A stretch of 64,000 bases of DNA from Burkholderiaceae bacterium (GTDB lineage Bacteria; Pseudomonadota; Gammaproteobacteria; Burkholderiales; Burkholderiaceae_C), in assembly GCA_016790515.1 (NCBI GenBank), contig JAEUOY010000116.1, positions 1 through 64,000 of the forward strand, read 5' to 3'. The position numbers and the translations under genes were made by a program. The notes beneath the pieces are model-generated. The model searched no databases and had not been told where the DNA came from. It saw nothing but the letters and a program-made list of their open reading frames with translations. This document shows, one piece after another, positions 8,999-18,916 of this stretch (position 1 is the first letter of the stretch; each line of letters starts with the position of its first letter).

Positions 8999-9763
8999 TC
9001 AGATCGTCACGCCGCCGTCGATCACGAGCGACTGGCCGGTCATGAACTGGCTGGCCGGCGCCGCCAGGTAGACCGCCGCGCCGGCGATCTCGTCGGGCTC
9101 GCCGATGCGGCGCAGCGGCGTCTCGGCGTTGCGCGCGGCCAGCGCCTCGGGGTTGTCCCACAGCGCCTTGGCGAAATCGGTCTTGATCAGCCCCGGCGCG
9201 ATGCAGTTCACGCGCACGTTGTCGGGGCCCAGTTCGACCGCCAGGTTGCGCGCCAGCTGCATGTCGGCGGCCTTGCTGATGCAGTAGGCGCCGATGATCG
9301 GCGAACCGCGCAGGCCGCCGATCGACGAGACGATGACGATCGAGCCGCTGCGCCGCGCCCGCATCTGCGGCGCGACCATCGTCACCAGCCAGTTGTTGGC
9401 GACGATGTTGTTGTCGAGGATCTTGCGGAACTGCTCGTCGGCGATGCCGGCCATCGGGCCGTAGTAGGGGTTGCTGGCGGCATTGCACACCAGGGTGTCG
9501 ATGCGGCCCCAGGTCGCCAGCGTCTTGTCGACCATCGCCTGCAGCGCCTCCTTGTGCGAGATGCTGGCGGCGATCGCCAGCGCGGTGCCGGCGCCGTGCT
9601 TGGCGTTGATCGCGTCGGCCACCGCGTCGCAGGCGTCCTGCTTGCGCGACGAGATCACGACCTTGGCGCCATGCTCGGCCAGCCGTTCGGCGATGGCGCG
9701 GCCGATGCCGCGGGACGATCCGGTGATGATGGCCACCTGGCCGCTGAGGTCGAACAAGCTCAT
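8999..9763 (-). CDS. SDR-family NAD(P)-dependent oxidoreductase
   Basis: A 254-residue classical short-chain dehydrogenase. The cofactor motif is TGSSRGIGRA near residue 14, followed by the NAASNPYYG variant of the NNAG motif. The catalytic Ser is in IVIVSSIGG and the Tyr-x-x-x-Lys is YCISK. The C-terminus has the FMTGQSLVIDGG closing motif. It is divergent from a second SDR. The substrate is unknown; the genes around it suggest acyl-CoA or lipid metabolism (inference). Confidence 0.88.
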   Translation of the reverse strand: MSLFDLSGQVAIITGSSRGIGRAIAERLAEHGAKVVISSRKQDACDAVADAINAKHGAGTALAIAASISHKEALQAMVDKTLATWGRIDTLVCNAASNPYYGPMAGIADEQFRKILDNNIVANNWLVTMVAPQMRARRSGSIVIVSSIGGLRGSPIIGAYCISKAADMQLARNLAVELGPDNVRVNCIAPGLIKTDFAKALWDNPEALAARNAETPLRRIGEPDEIAGAAVYLAAPASQFMTGQSLVIDGGVTI

Positions 9764-9833
9764 GGGGTTTCCTCGGGGGTTGGATTGCATGCCGATCTTT
9801 CCAAGGTTGGTGTCAGGAAGCCATTGGTACTTA

Positions 9834-9862
9834 CGGTATAACCGCGGGGCTGTCCCATACCG
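9834..9862. promoter_or_regulatory. inverted repeat between two divergent SDR genes
   Basis: CGGTAT (9834-9839) and ATACCG (9857-9862) form an inverted repeat with a 17-bp spacer. The left arm also starts an overlapping CGGTATAACCG palindrome. It sits in the 123-bp divergent promoter region and could bind the tandem-TetR protein encoded nearby. This is a guess from position and symmetry only. Confidence 0.3.
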
Positions 9863-9886
9863 CAACCACCAAACTCGAACATCCGA

Positions 9887-10795
<909 letters not shown>

Positions 10796-10807
10796 GCCGC
10801 TGCCGCG

Positions 10808-11755
10808 ATGACGCACCGCCAGCACCCGCCGCACTTCCCGCCGCCGCTGGCCGGGTTCGGCGGCAAGCTGCCGCCGGCGCCCGACTGGTTCGCCGCCGCG
10901 CTGGCCGACGAGCCCGAGCGCTTCGCGGTCACGGTGCAGGGCGCGCCGATCGAGACGCTGGCCTGGGGCCGCAGCGGCGACCCGGGGCTGCTGCTGCTGC
11001 ACGGCAACGGTGCCCATGCCGACTGGTACAGCTTCATCGGCCCGCTCGTGAAGTCCGGCCGGCGGGTCGCCGCGATGAGCTTCTCGGGCATGGGCGGCTC
11101 GGGCTGGCGCACCCAGTACAGCGTTGCGCAATGGGCCGACGAGGCGCTGGCGGTGGCCGAGGCGGCCGGGCTGTTCCGGGCGTCGCAGGCACCGACGGTG
11201 GTCGCGCATTCGTTCGGCGGCTTCCCGCTGATGAACCTCGCGGCCCGGCACGGCGATCGGCTGGCCGGCGCGGTGATCGTCGACACGCCGCTGCGGCCGC
11301 CGACCATGGTCGATGCCAGGCGCCGCCACCGCGCCGAGAACCTGCGCTCGGCGCGGGTCTACGACAGCCTCGAAGAGGCGGTGATGCGCTTTCGCCTGCT
11401 GCCGCCGCAGGGCTGCGGCCATCCCTTCGTGGCCGACCTGATCGCGCGCCGCGGCCTCAAGCCGGTGACGGGCCCCGCCGGCCGGCCGGGCTGGGTCTGG
11501 CGCTTCGACCCGTTCCTGTTCCGCCACTTCGAATTCGGCCGGCCCTACCGCGACCTGAAGGCCGCGCGCTGCCCCATCACGCTGGTGCGCGGCGGCCGCT
11601 CGCGGCTGGTGACGGCCGAACTGCTGGCCCATGCGCAGTCACTGGCGCCGCCGGGCACGCCGGTGCGCGAGGTGCCCGACGCCGACCACCATGTGATGGT
11701 CGACCAGCCGCTGGCGTTTGCGGCGTTGCTGGACGAACTGGTGCCGAAATCATGA
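10808..11755 (+). CDS. alpha/beta hydrolase
   Basis: A 315-residue alpha/beta-hydrolase-fold protein. The oxyanion region is LLLLHGNGAHADW, the nucleophile elbow is VVAHSFGGFP and the C-terminal catalytic His is in DADHHVMVDQP. It overlaps the next gene by 4 bp (ATGA), so it is co-transcribed with the double TetR regulator. The substrate is unknown, possibly an ester, lactone or thioester. Confidence 0.85.
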   Translation: MTHRQHPPHFPPPLAGFGGKLPPAPDWFAAALADEPERFAVTVQGAPIETLAWGRSGDPGLLLLHGNGAHADWYSFIGPLVKSGRRVAAMSFSGMGGSGWRTQYSVAQWADEALAVAEAAGLFRASQAPTVVAHSFGGFPLMNLAARHGDRLAGAVIVDTPLRPPTMVDARRRHRAENLRSARVYDSLEEAVMRFRLLPPQGCGHPFVADLIARRGLKPVTGPAGRPGWVWRFDPFLFRHFEFGRPYRDLKAARCPITLVRGGRSRLVTAELLAHAQSLAPPGTPVREVPDADHHVMVDQPLAFAALLDELVPKS

Positions 11756-13044
11756 CCTTGGAGCCGCGCGCCACGCTGCGCTTCGCCGAGAAGCGCGAGC
11801 TGATCCTCGACGGCGCGGCGCGCCAGTTCAACCGCCGCGGCATCAAGGCCGGCACGCTGGCCGAGGTGGCGGCCAGCGTCGGCCTGGCCACCAACAGCCT
11901 GACCTACTACTACCGCAAAAAGGAGGACCTGGTCGCCGCCTGCCTGATGCGCAGCATCGAGGCGCTCGACTCGGTGATCGACGACGCCGCGAAGGCCGCG
12001 GCGCCCGGCGACCTGGCCGGCTGCATCGCTGCGCTGGTGCATGGCTTCGTCGGCCTGATGGCATCGATCGCCGAACGGCAGCGGCCGGCGCTGATCTTCT
12101 TCGGCGACATGCGGGCGCTGCCGCAGCCGCAGGCCGCGCCGGTGTTCACCGCCTATGTCGCGATGTTCCGCCGCCTGCGCGGCCTGCTGCACCAGGCCCG
12201 GGAGGGTGCCGGCGCACCGCTGCCGCAGCGCGCCGAACGCCGGCCGCTGAACGCCCGCTGCCACCTGCTGCTGTCGCAGCTGCTGTGGTCGCGCGCCTGG
12301 CTCAGCCGCTACGAGAGCACCGATTTCCCGCGCGTCGCGCAGGCGATGGTCGACGTGCTGCTCGAGGGCCTGGCCGCGCCGGGCCAGGTCTGGCCGGCCG
12401 CGCCCGCGGCGGCCGAGCCGGTGCGGCCGGTGCCGCCGCTGGGCCAGGCCGACGAGCTGCGCGAGGCCTACCTGCGCACCGCGACCCGGCTGGTCAACGA
12501 CCACGGCGTCGGCGGCGCGTCGGTCGAGCGCATCGCCGCGACGCTGGAGCTGACCAAGGGCTCGTTCTATCACCACCACGACACCAAGCACGGGCTGATC
12601 GACGACTGCTTCGAGCGCAGCTTCGCGCTGATCCGCGGTGCCCAGCTCGCCGCGCTGGCGCAGCCGGGCAACGGCTGGCAGCGGCTGCTGGCCGCCACCG
12701 TGCCGCTGGTGCGGCTGCAGACCTCGCCGCAGGGCCCGCTGCTGCGGCTGACCGCCTGGACCGAGCTGCCCGGCGAACTGCGCTGGCAGAAGCTGAACAC
12801 GATGAACCGGCTCGGCGCGCGCTATGCGGCGATGATCGTCGACGGCATGATCGACGGCAGCCTGCGGCTGCTCGACCCGGCGGTGGCCGCGCAGATGGTC
12901 AGCGGCCTGCTCAACGGGCTGGCCGAGGCCGAGCACTGGCTGCCGGGCGACGGCCCGCCGGCACTCGACGAACTGCTGGCGCGGCCGATGCTGCTGGGCC
13001 TGGGTGCCGATCTCAGGCAGGATGCTGCCGTCGAACCAGGCTGA
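11752..13044 (+). CDS. tandem TetR-family transcriptional regulator (two TetR units in one chain)
   Basis: A 430-residue protein with two complete TetR-like halves. The first DNA-binding domain is at about residues 10-60 (REANLTYYY-type helix, here VGLATNSLTYYYRKKEDL). The second begins near residue 235, with ATRLVNDHGVGGASVERIAATLELTKGSFYHHHDTKHGL. Each is followed by a helical ligand/dimer region. Most TetR proteins are near 200 residues and act as dimers; here both halves are covalently joined. It probably controls the SDR/hydrolase genes around it. Confidence 0.85.
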   Translation: MTLEPRATLRFAEKRELILDGAARQFNRRGIKAGTLAEVAASVGLATNSLTYYYRKKEDLVAACLMRSIEALDSVIDDAAKAAAPGDLAGCIAALVHGFVGLMASIAERQRPALIFFGDMRALPQPQAAPVFTAYVAMFRRLRGLLHQAREGAGAPLPQRAERRPLNARCHLLLSQLLWSRAWLSRYESTDFPRVAQAMVDVLLEGLAAPGQVWPAAPAAAEPVRPVPPLGQADELREAYLRTATRLVNDHGVGGASVERIAATLELTKGSFYHHHDTKHGLIDDCFERSFALIRGAQLAALAQPGNGWQRLLAATVPLVRLQTSPQGPLLRLTAWTELPGELRWQKLNTMNRLGARYAAMIVDGMIDGSLRLLDPAVAAQMVSGLLNGLAEAEHWLPGDGPPALDELLARPMLLGLGADLRQDAAVEPG

Positions 13045-13077
13045 AGAACCCGAATTCACCCTGACAGGAGCCAGACC

Positions 13078-14205
13078 ATGCCAGACCAACCCGCCTCAGG
13101 CTCTGCGCCGGGCACCGACAGCGACAAGTACACCCAGTTCACCGGCACCCGGCCGGTGGCGCCGCAGCATGCCTTCGACGTCGACCAACTCGCGGCCTAC
13201 CTGCATGCCCACATGCCGGCGCTGGCCGCCGGGGCGCTGAAGGTCGAGCAGTTCAAGGGCGGCCAGTCGAACCCGACCTTCATGCTGACCGCCGCCGACG
13301 GCCGGCGTTACGTGATGCGGCGCAAGCCGCCGGGCGTGCTGCTGCCGTCGGCGCATGCGGTGGACCGCGAGTTCCGCGTCATCAGCGCGCTGCACGGCAC
13401 CGCGGTGCCGGTGGCCCGGCCGCATGTGCTGTGCGAGGACCCGGCGGTGATCGGCACCCCCTTCTACGTGATGGACTGCATCGACGGCCGCGTGCTGTGG
13501 GACCCGACGCTGCCGGGCATGACGCCGGCGCAGCGCGGCGCGATCTACGACGAGCTGAACCGGGTGATCGCCGCGCTGCACTGCGTCGACCCGTCGGCGG
13601 TCGGGCTCGACGGCTACGGCAAGGTCGGCGGCTATGTCGAGCGCCAGGTCAAGCGCTGGACCTCGCAGTACCGCGCCGCCGAGACCGAGACGATTCCGGC
13701 GATGGAATCGCTGATCGAGTGGCTGCCGCAGCAGCTGCCGCCCGAAGGGCAGACCCGCATCGTGCACGGCGACTACCGGCTCGACAACGTGATGTTCCAT
13801 CCGACCGAGCCGCGCATCCTCGCGGTGCTGGACTGGGAGCTGTCGACGCTGGGCGACCCGATGGTCGACTTCGCCTACCACTGCATGACCTGGCACATGA
13901 CCAACGGCGCCAACACCCGCGGCCTGGCCGGTGCGGACCTGGCAGGGCTGGGCATCCCCGACGAGAGCGCCTACCTGCAGACCTACCTGCAGCGCACCGG
14001 CCGCGCCGGCGAGCAGATCGACGCCGCGACCTGGGGCTACTACCTGGTGTTCAACATGTTCCGCCTGGCCGGCATCCTGCAGGGCATCCTGGGCCGGGCG
14101 CTGCAGGGCAATGCGTCGAACGCCGCGGCGCTGGAGGCCGGCAGACGCGCCAGGCCGCTGGCCGAGCAGGCCTGGGCGCTGGCGCGGACGCTGCGCAAGC
14201 CCTGA
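13078..14205 (+). CDS. APH-like phosphotransferase family protein
   Basis: A 375-residue aminoglycoside-phosphotransferase-fold kinase, similar to the kinase domain of ACAD10/11-type proteins. The Brenner motif IVHGDYRLDNVMFH and the metal-binding LAVLDWELSTLGDP are intact, as is the nucleotide region FKGGQSNPTFML. In this family the substrate is often a hydroxyacyl-CoA intermediate. A ribosome-binding site (CAGGAG) lies just upstream. The SDR genes nearby support a hydroxyacyl-CoA or lipid role (inference). Confidence 0.85.
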   Translation: MPDQPASGSAPGTDSDKYTQFTGTRPVAPQHAFDVDQLAAYLHAHMPALAAGALKVEQFKGGQSNPTFMLTAADGRRYVMRRKPPGVLLPSAHAVDREFRVISALHGTAVPVARPHVLCEDPAVIGTPFYVMDCIDGRVLWDPTLPGMTPAQRGAIYDELNRVIAALHCVDPSAVGLDGYGKVGGYVERQVKRWTSQYRAAETETIPAMESLIEWLPQQLPPEGQTRIVHGDYRLDNVMFHPTEPRILAVLDWELSTLGDPMVDFAYHCMTWHMTNGANTRGLAGADLAGLGIPDESAYLQTYLQRTGRAGEQIDAATWGYYLVFNMFRLAGILQGILGRALQGNASNAAALEAGRRARPLAEQAWALARTLRKP

Positions 14206-14303
14206 GCTCGGCGCTGCCGGGGGCCGGCAGCACGGGCCGATCGGCTCACGCCGAACAGGGTGAAAGGCCTGCTGATAGTCTGCCGGGACTCGAGGAGATG
14301 CCC

Positions 14304-14693
14304 ATGAGCAACGCCCCCGCGCGCGCGGCCGACCAGGTCCTGGCCGCCGAAGTTGTGGAGGCCCGGCTGAAGGCCGAGCTGCCCGGCTGGTGGCTGGAAG
14401 ACGGCTGGATCCGCCGCAAGATCAAGACCGCCGGCTGGAAGAGCACGCTGATGGTCGTCAACACCGTCGGCCACCTGGCCGAAGCCGCCTGGCACCACCC
14501 CGACCTGACGGTCTCCTACGCCTTCGTCACGGTCAAGCTGAAGACCCACGACGCCAAGGGCATCACCGAGAAGGACTTCGCGCTGGCCGCCAAGATCGAG
14601 TCGGTGCTGATGTGGCGGCCCGGCGCCGAGCCGGGCGCCGTGCTCGAGGGCACGCCGGACGACCCGCGCTTCAAGTACATCCGCTACGAATGA
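14304..14693 (+). CDS. pterin-4a-carbinolamine dehydratase-like protein
   Basis: A 129-residue protein with the dehydratase active-site pattern EAAWHHPDLTVSY followed by THDAKGITEKD. I chose ATG 14304 because GAGGAG lies 6 bp before it; ATG 14298 is possible. The C-terminal 25 residues extend past the usual fold. Classical enzymes recycle the tetrahydrobiopterin of phenylalanine hydroxylase. Here it stands at the edge of an H4MPT cluster, and PCD homologues are known near such clusters in methylotrophs. A role on a methanopterin-type pterin is inferred. Confidence 0.85.
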   Translation: MSNAPARAADQVLAAEVVEARLKAELPGWWLEDGWIRRKIKTAGWKSTLMVVNTVGHLAEAAWHHPDLTVSYAFVTVKLKTHDAKGITEKDFALAAKIESVLMWRPGAEPGAVLEGTPDDPRFKYIRYE

Positions 14694-14717
14694 CGCGGCC
14701 GCGCCCCGGCCGGATGC

Positions 14718-15434
14718 TCAGCGGCCGGCGGGCCGGGGACCGCGGCCATCGCGCCCGGCCGGGCGGGGCGGGCGGCTGTCCGGGCGCGGCCCCGTCGGGC
14801 CGCGGCGGTCGGCCGCGGGCCGCGGTGGCGGTGCCTCGGCGGCTTCCTGCCGGGCTTGCGCCAGCAGCGCCTCCAGCGTCTCGGCCGTCAGGCCCTTGAG
14901 CGCACAGAAGTTGGCCGCGGTCAGCGTGCTGCGATCGTAGTCGCGCAGCAGCGCGGCTCGAGCCTGGCGGGCCTGCCGCTGTTCGGCCTCCTGGGCGAGT
15001 TGTCGGGCCTGGGCCTGCTGCTCGCGCTCGCGGCCGAGCTGGCGGCGGCGCTGCAGTTCTTCGCGGGCCAGCTGGCGGTGCTCGTCGCTGAGTTCACCGG
15101 CCGGCTGGCCGTCGAGGTCGAAGCGCTGGCTGGCCTTGCCCAGCGCGATCAGGTAGCCGGTGCTGCCGGTGTATCGCCTGAAGAAGGCCGACAGCGAGCC
15201 CTTGCTGAACACCCCCGGCGCGCGCTGCTGGATGTCGGCCTGGATGCGCAGCTTCAGCGGCTTCGGCGGCCCGCCGAACAGCGCCGGAAAGTGCTGCCTG
15301 AGCAGTTCGCCACAGGCCGCCGGGCTCAGCTCGGCCGGCCTGGGCGCCGGTGCCGCGGGCGCCGCCGCCACGGCGGCGGGCAGGGGCGTTGCGAGGGTTT
15401 CGGGAGGCGGGGGCAGGTCGGGTGTGTCGGGCAT
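14718..15434 (-). CDS. proQ: ProQ/FinO-family RNA chaperone
   Basis: A 238-residue basic protein. The FinO/ProQ domain is at about residues 40-135, with LLRQHFPALFGGPPKPLKLRI, SLSAFFRRYTGSTGYL, and RFDLDGQPAGELSDEHRQLA. It is flanked by a Pro/Ala-rich N-terminus, a Glu/Gln/Arg coiled-coil-like segment, and a disordered Arg/Pro/Gly tail. Proteins of this family bind structured small RNAs and mRNA 3' ends. It is divergent from the C1 operon; whether it acts on C1 transcripts is unknown. Confidence 0.88.
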   Translation of the reverse strand: MPDTPDLPPPPETLATPLPAAVAAAPAAPAPRPAELSPAACGELLRQHFPALFGGPPKPLKLRIQADIQQRAPGVFSKGSLSAFFRRYTGSTGYLIALGKASQRFDLDGQPAGELSDEHRQLAREELQRRRQLGREREQQAQARQLAQEAEQRQARQARAALLRDYDRSTLTAANFCALKGLTAETLEALLAQARQEAAEAPPPRPAADRRGPTGPRPDSRPPRPAGRDGRGPRPAGR

Positions 15435-15735
15435 GGCGTGCACCGCGGCGGCGGCTGGGCTTGGGCAGCCGCGCATTGTCGTCGCAAGCGACGTCCCGGG
15501 CCGGGCCGCAAGCCCTTCGGCGCGCGTCGGCGCTGGCCGCTTTGCGCTGACACATTGTCCCCCTGGCGGTACAGGCTGCGGGCCGCGACGATGCGCCGGG
15601 CGCGCCGGCCGGCCCTGCGCCGGGGCGGGCGGCCGCCGGCGGCCGGCCGGGCTCGCGGAACGGTGCTTGCTTTGGCGGTTGGATGCGCCTGCCGCTCTCC
15701 GCTGTCCCGCACCGGCCGCCGGCGGTCGCCGCCTG
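15435..15735. other. 301-bp divergent intergenic region, proQ / mptG
   Basis: I see no gene here. The region is very GC-rich, with runs of CCGG, and has a less GC-rich patch at about 15540-15560. It holds a sigma-54-like element at 15656-15671 and a small inverted repeat (GACA-CAT-TGTC, 15549-15559) about 115 bp upstream of it. No clear sigma-70 promoter stands out. Confidence 0.5.
15656..15671 (+). promoter_or_regulatory. candidate sigma-54 promoter for the mptG-mtdB-mch-fae operon
   Basis: CGGAACGGTGCTTGCT has the GG and GC dinucleotides 10 bp apart and a full TTGCT -12 element. The -24 half matches 4 of 6 consensus positions (TGGCAC). The predicted start near 15682 gives a leader of about 54 bases to mptG. 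The match is moderate and could be chance. Confidence 0.35.
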
Positions 15736-16773
15736 ATGCCCGTGTCCACCGAGAACCCGTCGTCGATCGAGACCCGTGCCGGCATCAGGGTGCGCGCGCC
15801 GGGCCGGCTGCACCTGGGCTTTCTCGATCCCGCCGGCTCGCTGGGACGGCGCTTCGGCAGCCTGGGCCTGGTGATCGAGGGTTTCGAGACCGAGATCGAA
15901 CTGGTCGCTTCGGCGATCGACCGCATCAGCGCCGGCCCCGGCGCGGCGGCGGCCGAGATCGACCGTGCCGCCGGCCATCTGGAGCGCCTGCGCCAATGCA
16001 CCGGCTGCCGCCAGCCGCTGGCGCTGCACCTGCACCGAACGCTGCCGCCGCACACCGGGCTGGGCTCGGGCACCCAGCTGGCGCTGGCCGTCGGCAGCGC
16101 CTTTGCCCGCTGGCACGGCCTGGCGCTGGACACCCAAACGCTGGCGCGGTGGCTGGGGCGTGGCCTGCGTTCGGGCATCGGGATTGCCGGCTTCGACCAG
16201 GGCGGGCTGCTGCTCGACGCCGGCCCGGGCGCCGATGGCAGCCCGGCGCCGCTGCTGTCGCGGCTGGCGCTGCCGCCGGCCTGGCAGGTCGTCGTGGTGC
16301 AGGACCCGCAGCACCGCGGCCTCTCGGGTGCCGACGAAAAGCGGGCGATCGCGGCGCTGCCGCCGCTGCCGCAGCCTCTGGCCGCCGAGATCTGCCACCG
16401 CGTGCTGATGCAGGTGCTGGCGGGTGCCGCGGCCGCCGACTTCACCGCCTTCGCCCGCGGCCTGAACCGGGTGCAGCAGATCCTGGGCGAGCACTTCGCG
16501 CCGGCCCAGGGGGGCAGCGTCTGCACCAGCGCGCCGGTCGGCCGCCTGCTGCAGTGGATCGCGGCCCAGACCGGCGCGGGCGGCGAGCCGCTGGCGGCCA
16601 CCGGCCAGAGCTCCTGGGGCCCGACCGCCTTCGCCATCGTGCCCGGCCGCGAGGCCGCCCGGGCACTGCTCGCCGCCGCTGACGGCGCCGGCGTGGTCGC
16701 GCCGCGGCTGGTGCTGCACACCGTGGCGGCGCGCAACGGCGGCGCGGTGCTGCTCGACCCGCGCCGCGGCTGA
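15736..16773 (+). CDS. mptG: beta-ribofuranosylaminobenzene 5'-phosphate synthase (methanopterin synthesis)
   Basis: A 345-residue GHMP-kinase-fold protein of the beta-RFAP synthase family, which joins p-aminobenzoate-type substrates with PRPP as the first committed step of the methanopterin side chain. Visible features are VRAPGRLHLGFLD, the glycine-rich LPPHTGLGSGTQLALAVG loop, GIGIAGFDQGGLLLDAG, and GQSSWGPTAFAI. It opens a seven-gene run up to fae and is a marker of the H4MPT C1 pathway in bacteria. Confidence 0.92.
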   Translation: MPVSTENPSSIETRAGIRVRAPGRLHLGFLDPAGSLGRRFGSLGLVIEGFETEIELVASAIDRISAGPGAAAAEIDRAAGHLERLRQCTGCRQPLALHLHRTLPPHTGLGSGTQLALAVGSAFARWHGLALDTQTLARWLGRGLRSGIGIAGFDQGGLLLDAGPGADGSPAPLLSRLALPPAWQVVVVQDPQHRGLSGADEKRAIAALPPLPQPLAAEICHRVLMQVLAGAAAADFTAFARGLNRVQQILGEHFAPAQGGSVCTSAPVGRLLQWIAAQTGAGGEPLAATGQSSWGPTAFAIVPGREAARALLAAADGAGVVAPRLVLHTVAARNGGAVLLDPRRG

Positions 16774-16820
16774 CGACCCTTCCGACCCCCTTCCAAACGC
16801 TTCAGAGGACGCTCGACACC

Positions 16821-17744
16821 ATGGAACGCCCCTACATCCTGCACATGTTCACGCCGGGTCGCCAGATGAGCCCGTTCGACATCAACATGGCCGCCGACGC
16901 CGGCTACCAGATGGTGGTGCCCTATGCCGACGTCGGTGCCGACGCGATCGTCGCGCTGACCCAGGACACGATCTTCTCGCGCGGCCCGAAGGGCGTGGCG
17001 CGCACCGGCATCTTCATCGGCGGGCGCGACGCGCTGCTGGCCGCCGACATGCTGGCCGCCTCGCGCGCGGCGATGGTCAAGCCCTTCGTCGTCTCGCTGA
17101 TGGCCGACCCGAGCGGCGCCTACACCACCGCGGCGGCGATGGTGGCCTGCGTCGAGGCCGCGCTGCTGCGCGATGGCGGCGGCCTGGCCGGGCGGCGGGT
17201 GCTGGTGCTCGGCGGCACCGGCCCGGTCGGACGCATTGCCGGGGTCATCGCCGCACGCCAGGGCGCCCGGGTGGCGCTGTCCAGCCGCATGGGCATCGAC
17301 ATCGCCGAGCAGGCCGCGCACGAGACCGGCCAGCGCTTCGGCGTCACGCTGCACGGCGTGTCGGGCGGCGACACCGCGGCGGTGCGCCATTCGCTGGCCG
17401 ATGCCGAGGTGCTGCTGGCCTGCGCCGCGGCCGGCCGGCAGGTGGTCTCGGCCGAGGATCTCGGGTTCGCCAAGGCGCTGCGCGTGGCCGCCGATGTCAA
17501 CGCCGTGCCGCCGGCCGGCGTCGCCGGTGTCGGGGTGATGGACGATGCCGTGCCGCTGGCCGGCAGCGCCGCAGGCGCGCTGGGCATCGGTGCCCTGGCG
17601 GTGGGCAACGTCAAGTACCAGACCCAGCACCGGCTGCTGCTGCGCATGCGCGAGGCCGGCACGCCGGTGATGCTGGGCTTCGACGAGGCCTTCGCGACGG
17701 CGCGCGACTTCCTGGTCGAGCGCGCGGCCGGCAAGGCGGCCTGA
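16821..17744 (+). CDS. mtdB: NAD(P)-dependent methylene-H4MPT dehydrogenase
   Basis: A 307-residue MtdB, oxidising methylene-H4MPT to methenyl-H4MPT with NAD or NADP. Recognisable parts are HMFTPGRQMSPFDINMAADAGY at the N-terminus, the Rossmann loop VLVLGGTGPVGRIAGV, and the AADVNAVPPAGVAG segment. It lies 47 bp after mptG and just before the ATP-grasp gene. The related MtdA is absent from the window. Confidence 0.95.
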   Translation: MERPYILHMFTPGRQMSPFDINMAADAGYQMVVPYADVGADAIVALTQDTIFSRGPKGVARTGIFIGGRDALLAADMLAASRAAMVKPFVVSLMADPSGAYTTAAAMVACVEAALLRDGGGLAGRRVLVLGGTGPVGRIAGVIAARQGARVALSSRMGIDIAEQAAHETGQRFGVTLHGVSGGDTAAVRHSLADAEVLLACAAAGRQVVSAEDLGFAKALRVAADVNAVPPAGVAGVGVMDDAVPLAGSAAGALGIGALAVGNVKYQTQHRLLLRMREAGTPVMLGFDEAFATARDFLVERAAGKAA

Positions 17745-17767
17745 GCGGGCTGCGCGGACGCTCGACG

Positions 17768-18916
17768 ATGGCCACCCTGGCCGTGGCGGCGCTGTCGGCA
17801 CGCTCGCTGGTCGAGGCGGCGGTGTCGGCAGGCCACGAGGCGCTGGCGCTCGACCTGTTCGGCGACATCGACACCTGCCGCGCGGCGCGGCGCTGGTGGC
17901 GCATCGGCGACCCGGCGGCGCTGCGCATCGAGGCCGGGCCGTTCTGCGACGCGCTGCGCCAGGCCGCCGCCAATGGCGCCAGCGGCTGGATCGCCGGCAG
18001 CGGCTTCGAAGCCGAGCCGGCGCTGCTCGACGCCGGCGCCAAGCTGCTGCCGCTGCTGGGCAACCCGGCGGCGGCGTGGCAGCAGGTGGCCGATCCGCAG
18101 CGCTTCTTCGGCTGCCTGTCGCGCCATGGCGTGCCGCACCCGGCGTGGTCGCGGCAGCGGCCCGCCGATGCCGAGCACTGGCTGTTCAAGCCGGTCGGCC
18201 GCTGCGGCGGCTGGGGTGTTCAGCCGGCAATGGCGCTTTCCACGCCGGCCGCGGCCGGCTACTTCCAGCGCTGCACGCCGGGCCGGCCGGTGTCGGCGAC
18301 CTTTGTCGCCGATGGCCGCTCGGCGATCGTGCTCGGCTTCAACCAGCAGCGGGTGCAGGCCGCGCCGGGCCGGCCCTACGGCTTCGCCGGCATCGTCGGG
18401 CCGGTGCCGCTGGCGGCGCCGGCGGCCGCCGAGATGCGGCGTGCGCTGGCGCTGCTGGTGGCCGAGTTCGGGCTGGTCGGCCTGGGCAGCCTGGATGCGC
18501 TGCTCGACGGCGAAGCCCTCGCCGTTCTGGAACTCAACCCGCGCCCGCCGGCCAGCCATTCGCTGTACGAACCGCAGGCCTTCGCCGCCCATCTGGCGGC
18601 CTGCCAGCGAGGTGTGCTGCCGCCGGCGCCCGCTGCCGCGCCGGGCGTGCAAGGCCAGGCCATCGTCTACGCCCGGCACCGTCTGCAGGTCGACGCGGCG
18701 CTGGCCGCACTGCTGGCCGAGCGGCCCGACAGCCACGACCTGCCGCTGCCGGGCACCGCGGTCGCTGCCGGCGACCCGCTGTGCAGCCTGTGGGCGCAGG
18801 GCCCCGATGCCGGCACGGTGCAGGCGCGGCTCGATGCGGCCACCGAACAGCTCTGGTCCAGCCTGGACCACCGGATCTGCCTGCCCGACACTGCCCTGGA
18901 GCGCCACCCGCCATGA
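17768..18916 (+). CDS. ATP-grasp protein of the H4MPT cluster (OrfY-like)
   Basis: A 382-residue ATP-grasp-type protein. It has a short N-terminal Rossmann-like part (residues about 1-100) and an ATP-binding core with HWLFKPVGRCGGWGVQ, then GLGSLDALLDGE and LELNPRPPASHSLYE for metal binding. Homologues (often called OrfY) occur almost only beside mch and fae in bacteria with the H4MPT pathway and are thought to help make the cofactor. The exact reaction is not established as far as I know. It overlaps mch by 4 bp. Confidence 0.8.
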   Translation: MATLAVAALSARSLVEAAVSAGHEALALDLFGDIDTCRAARRWWRIGDPAALRIEAGPFCDALRQAAANGASGWIAGSGFEAEPALLDAGAKLLPLLGNPAAAWQQVADPQRFFGCLSRHGVPHPAWSRQRPADAEHWLFKPVGRCGGWGVQPAMALSTPAAAGYFQRCTPGRPVSATFVADGRSAIVLGFNQQRVQAAPGRPYGFAGIVGPVPLAAPAAAEMRRALALLVAEFGLVGLGSLDALLDGEALAVLELNPRPPASHSLYEPQAFAAHLAACQRGVLPPAPAAAPGVQGQAIVYARHRLQVDAALAALLAERPDSHDLPLPGTAVAAGDPLCSLWAQGPDAGTVQARLDAATEQLWSSLDHRICLPDTALERHPP

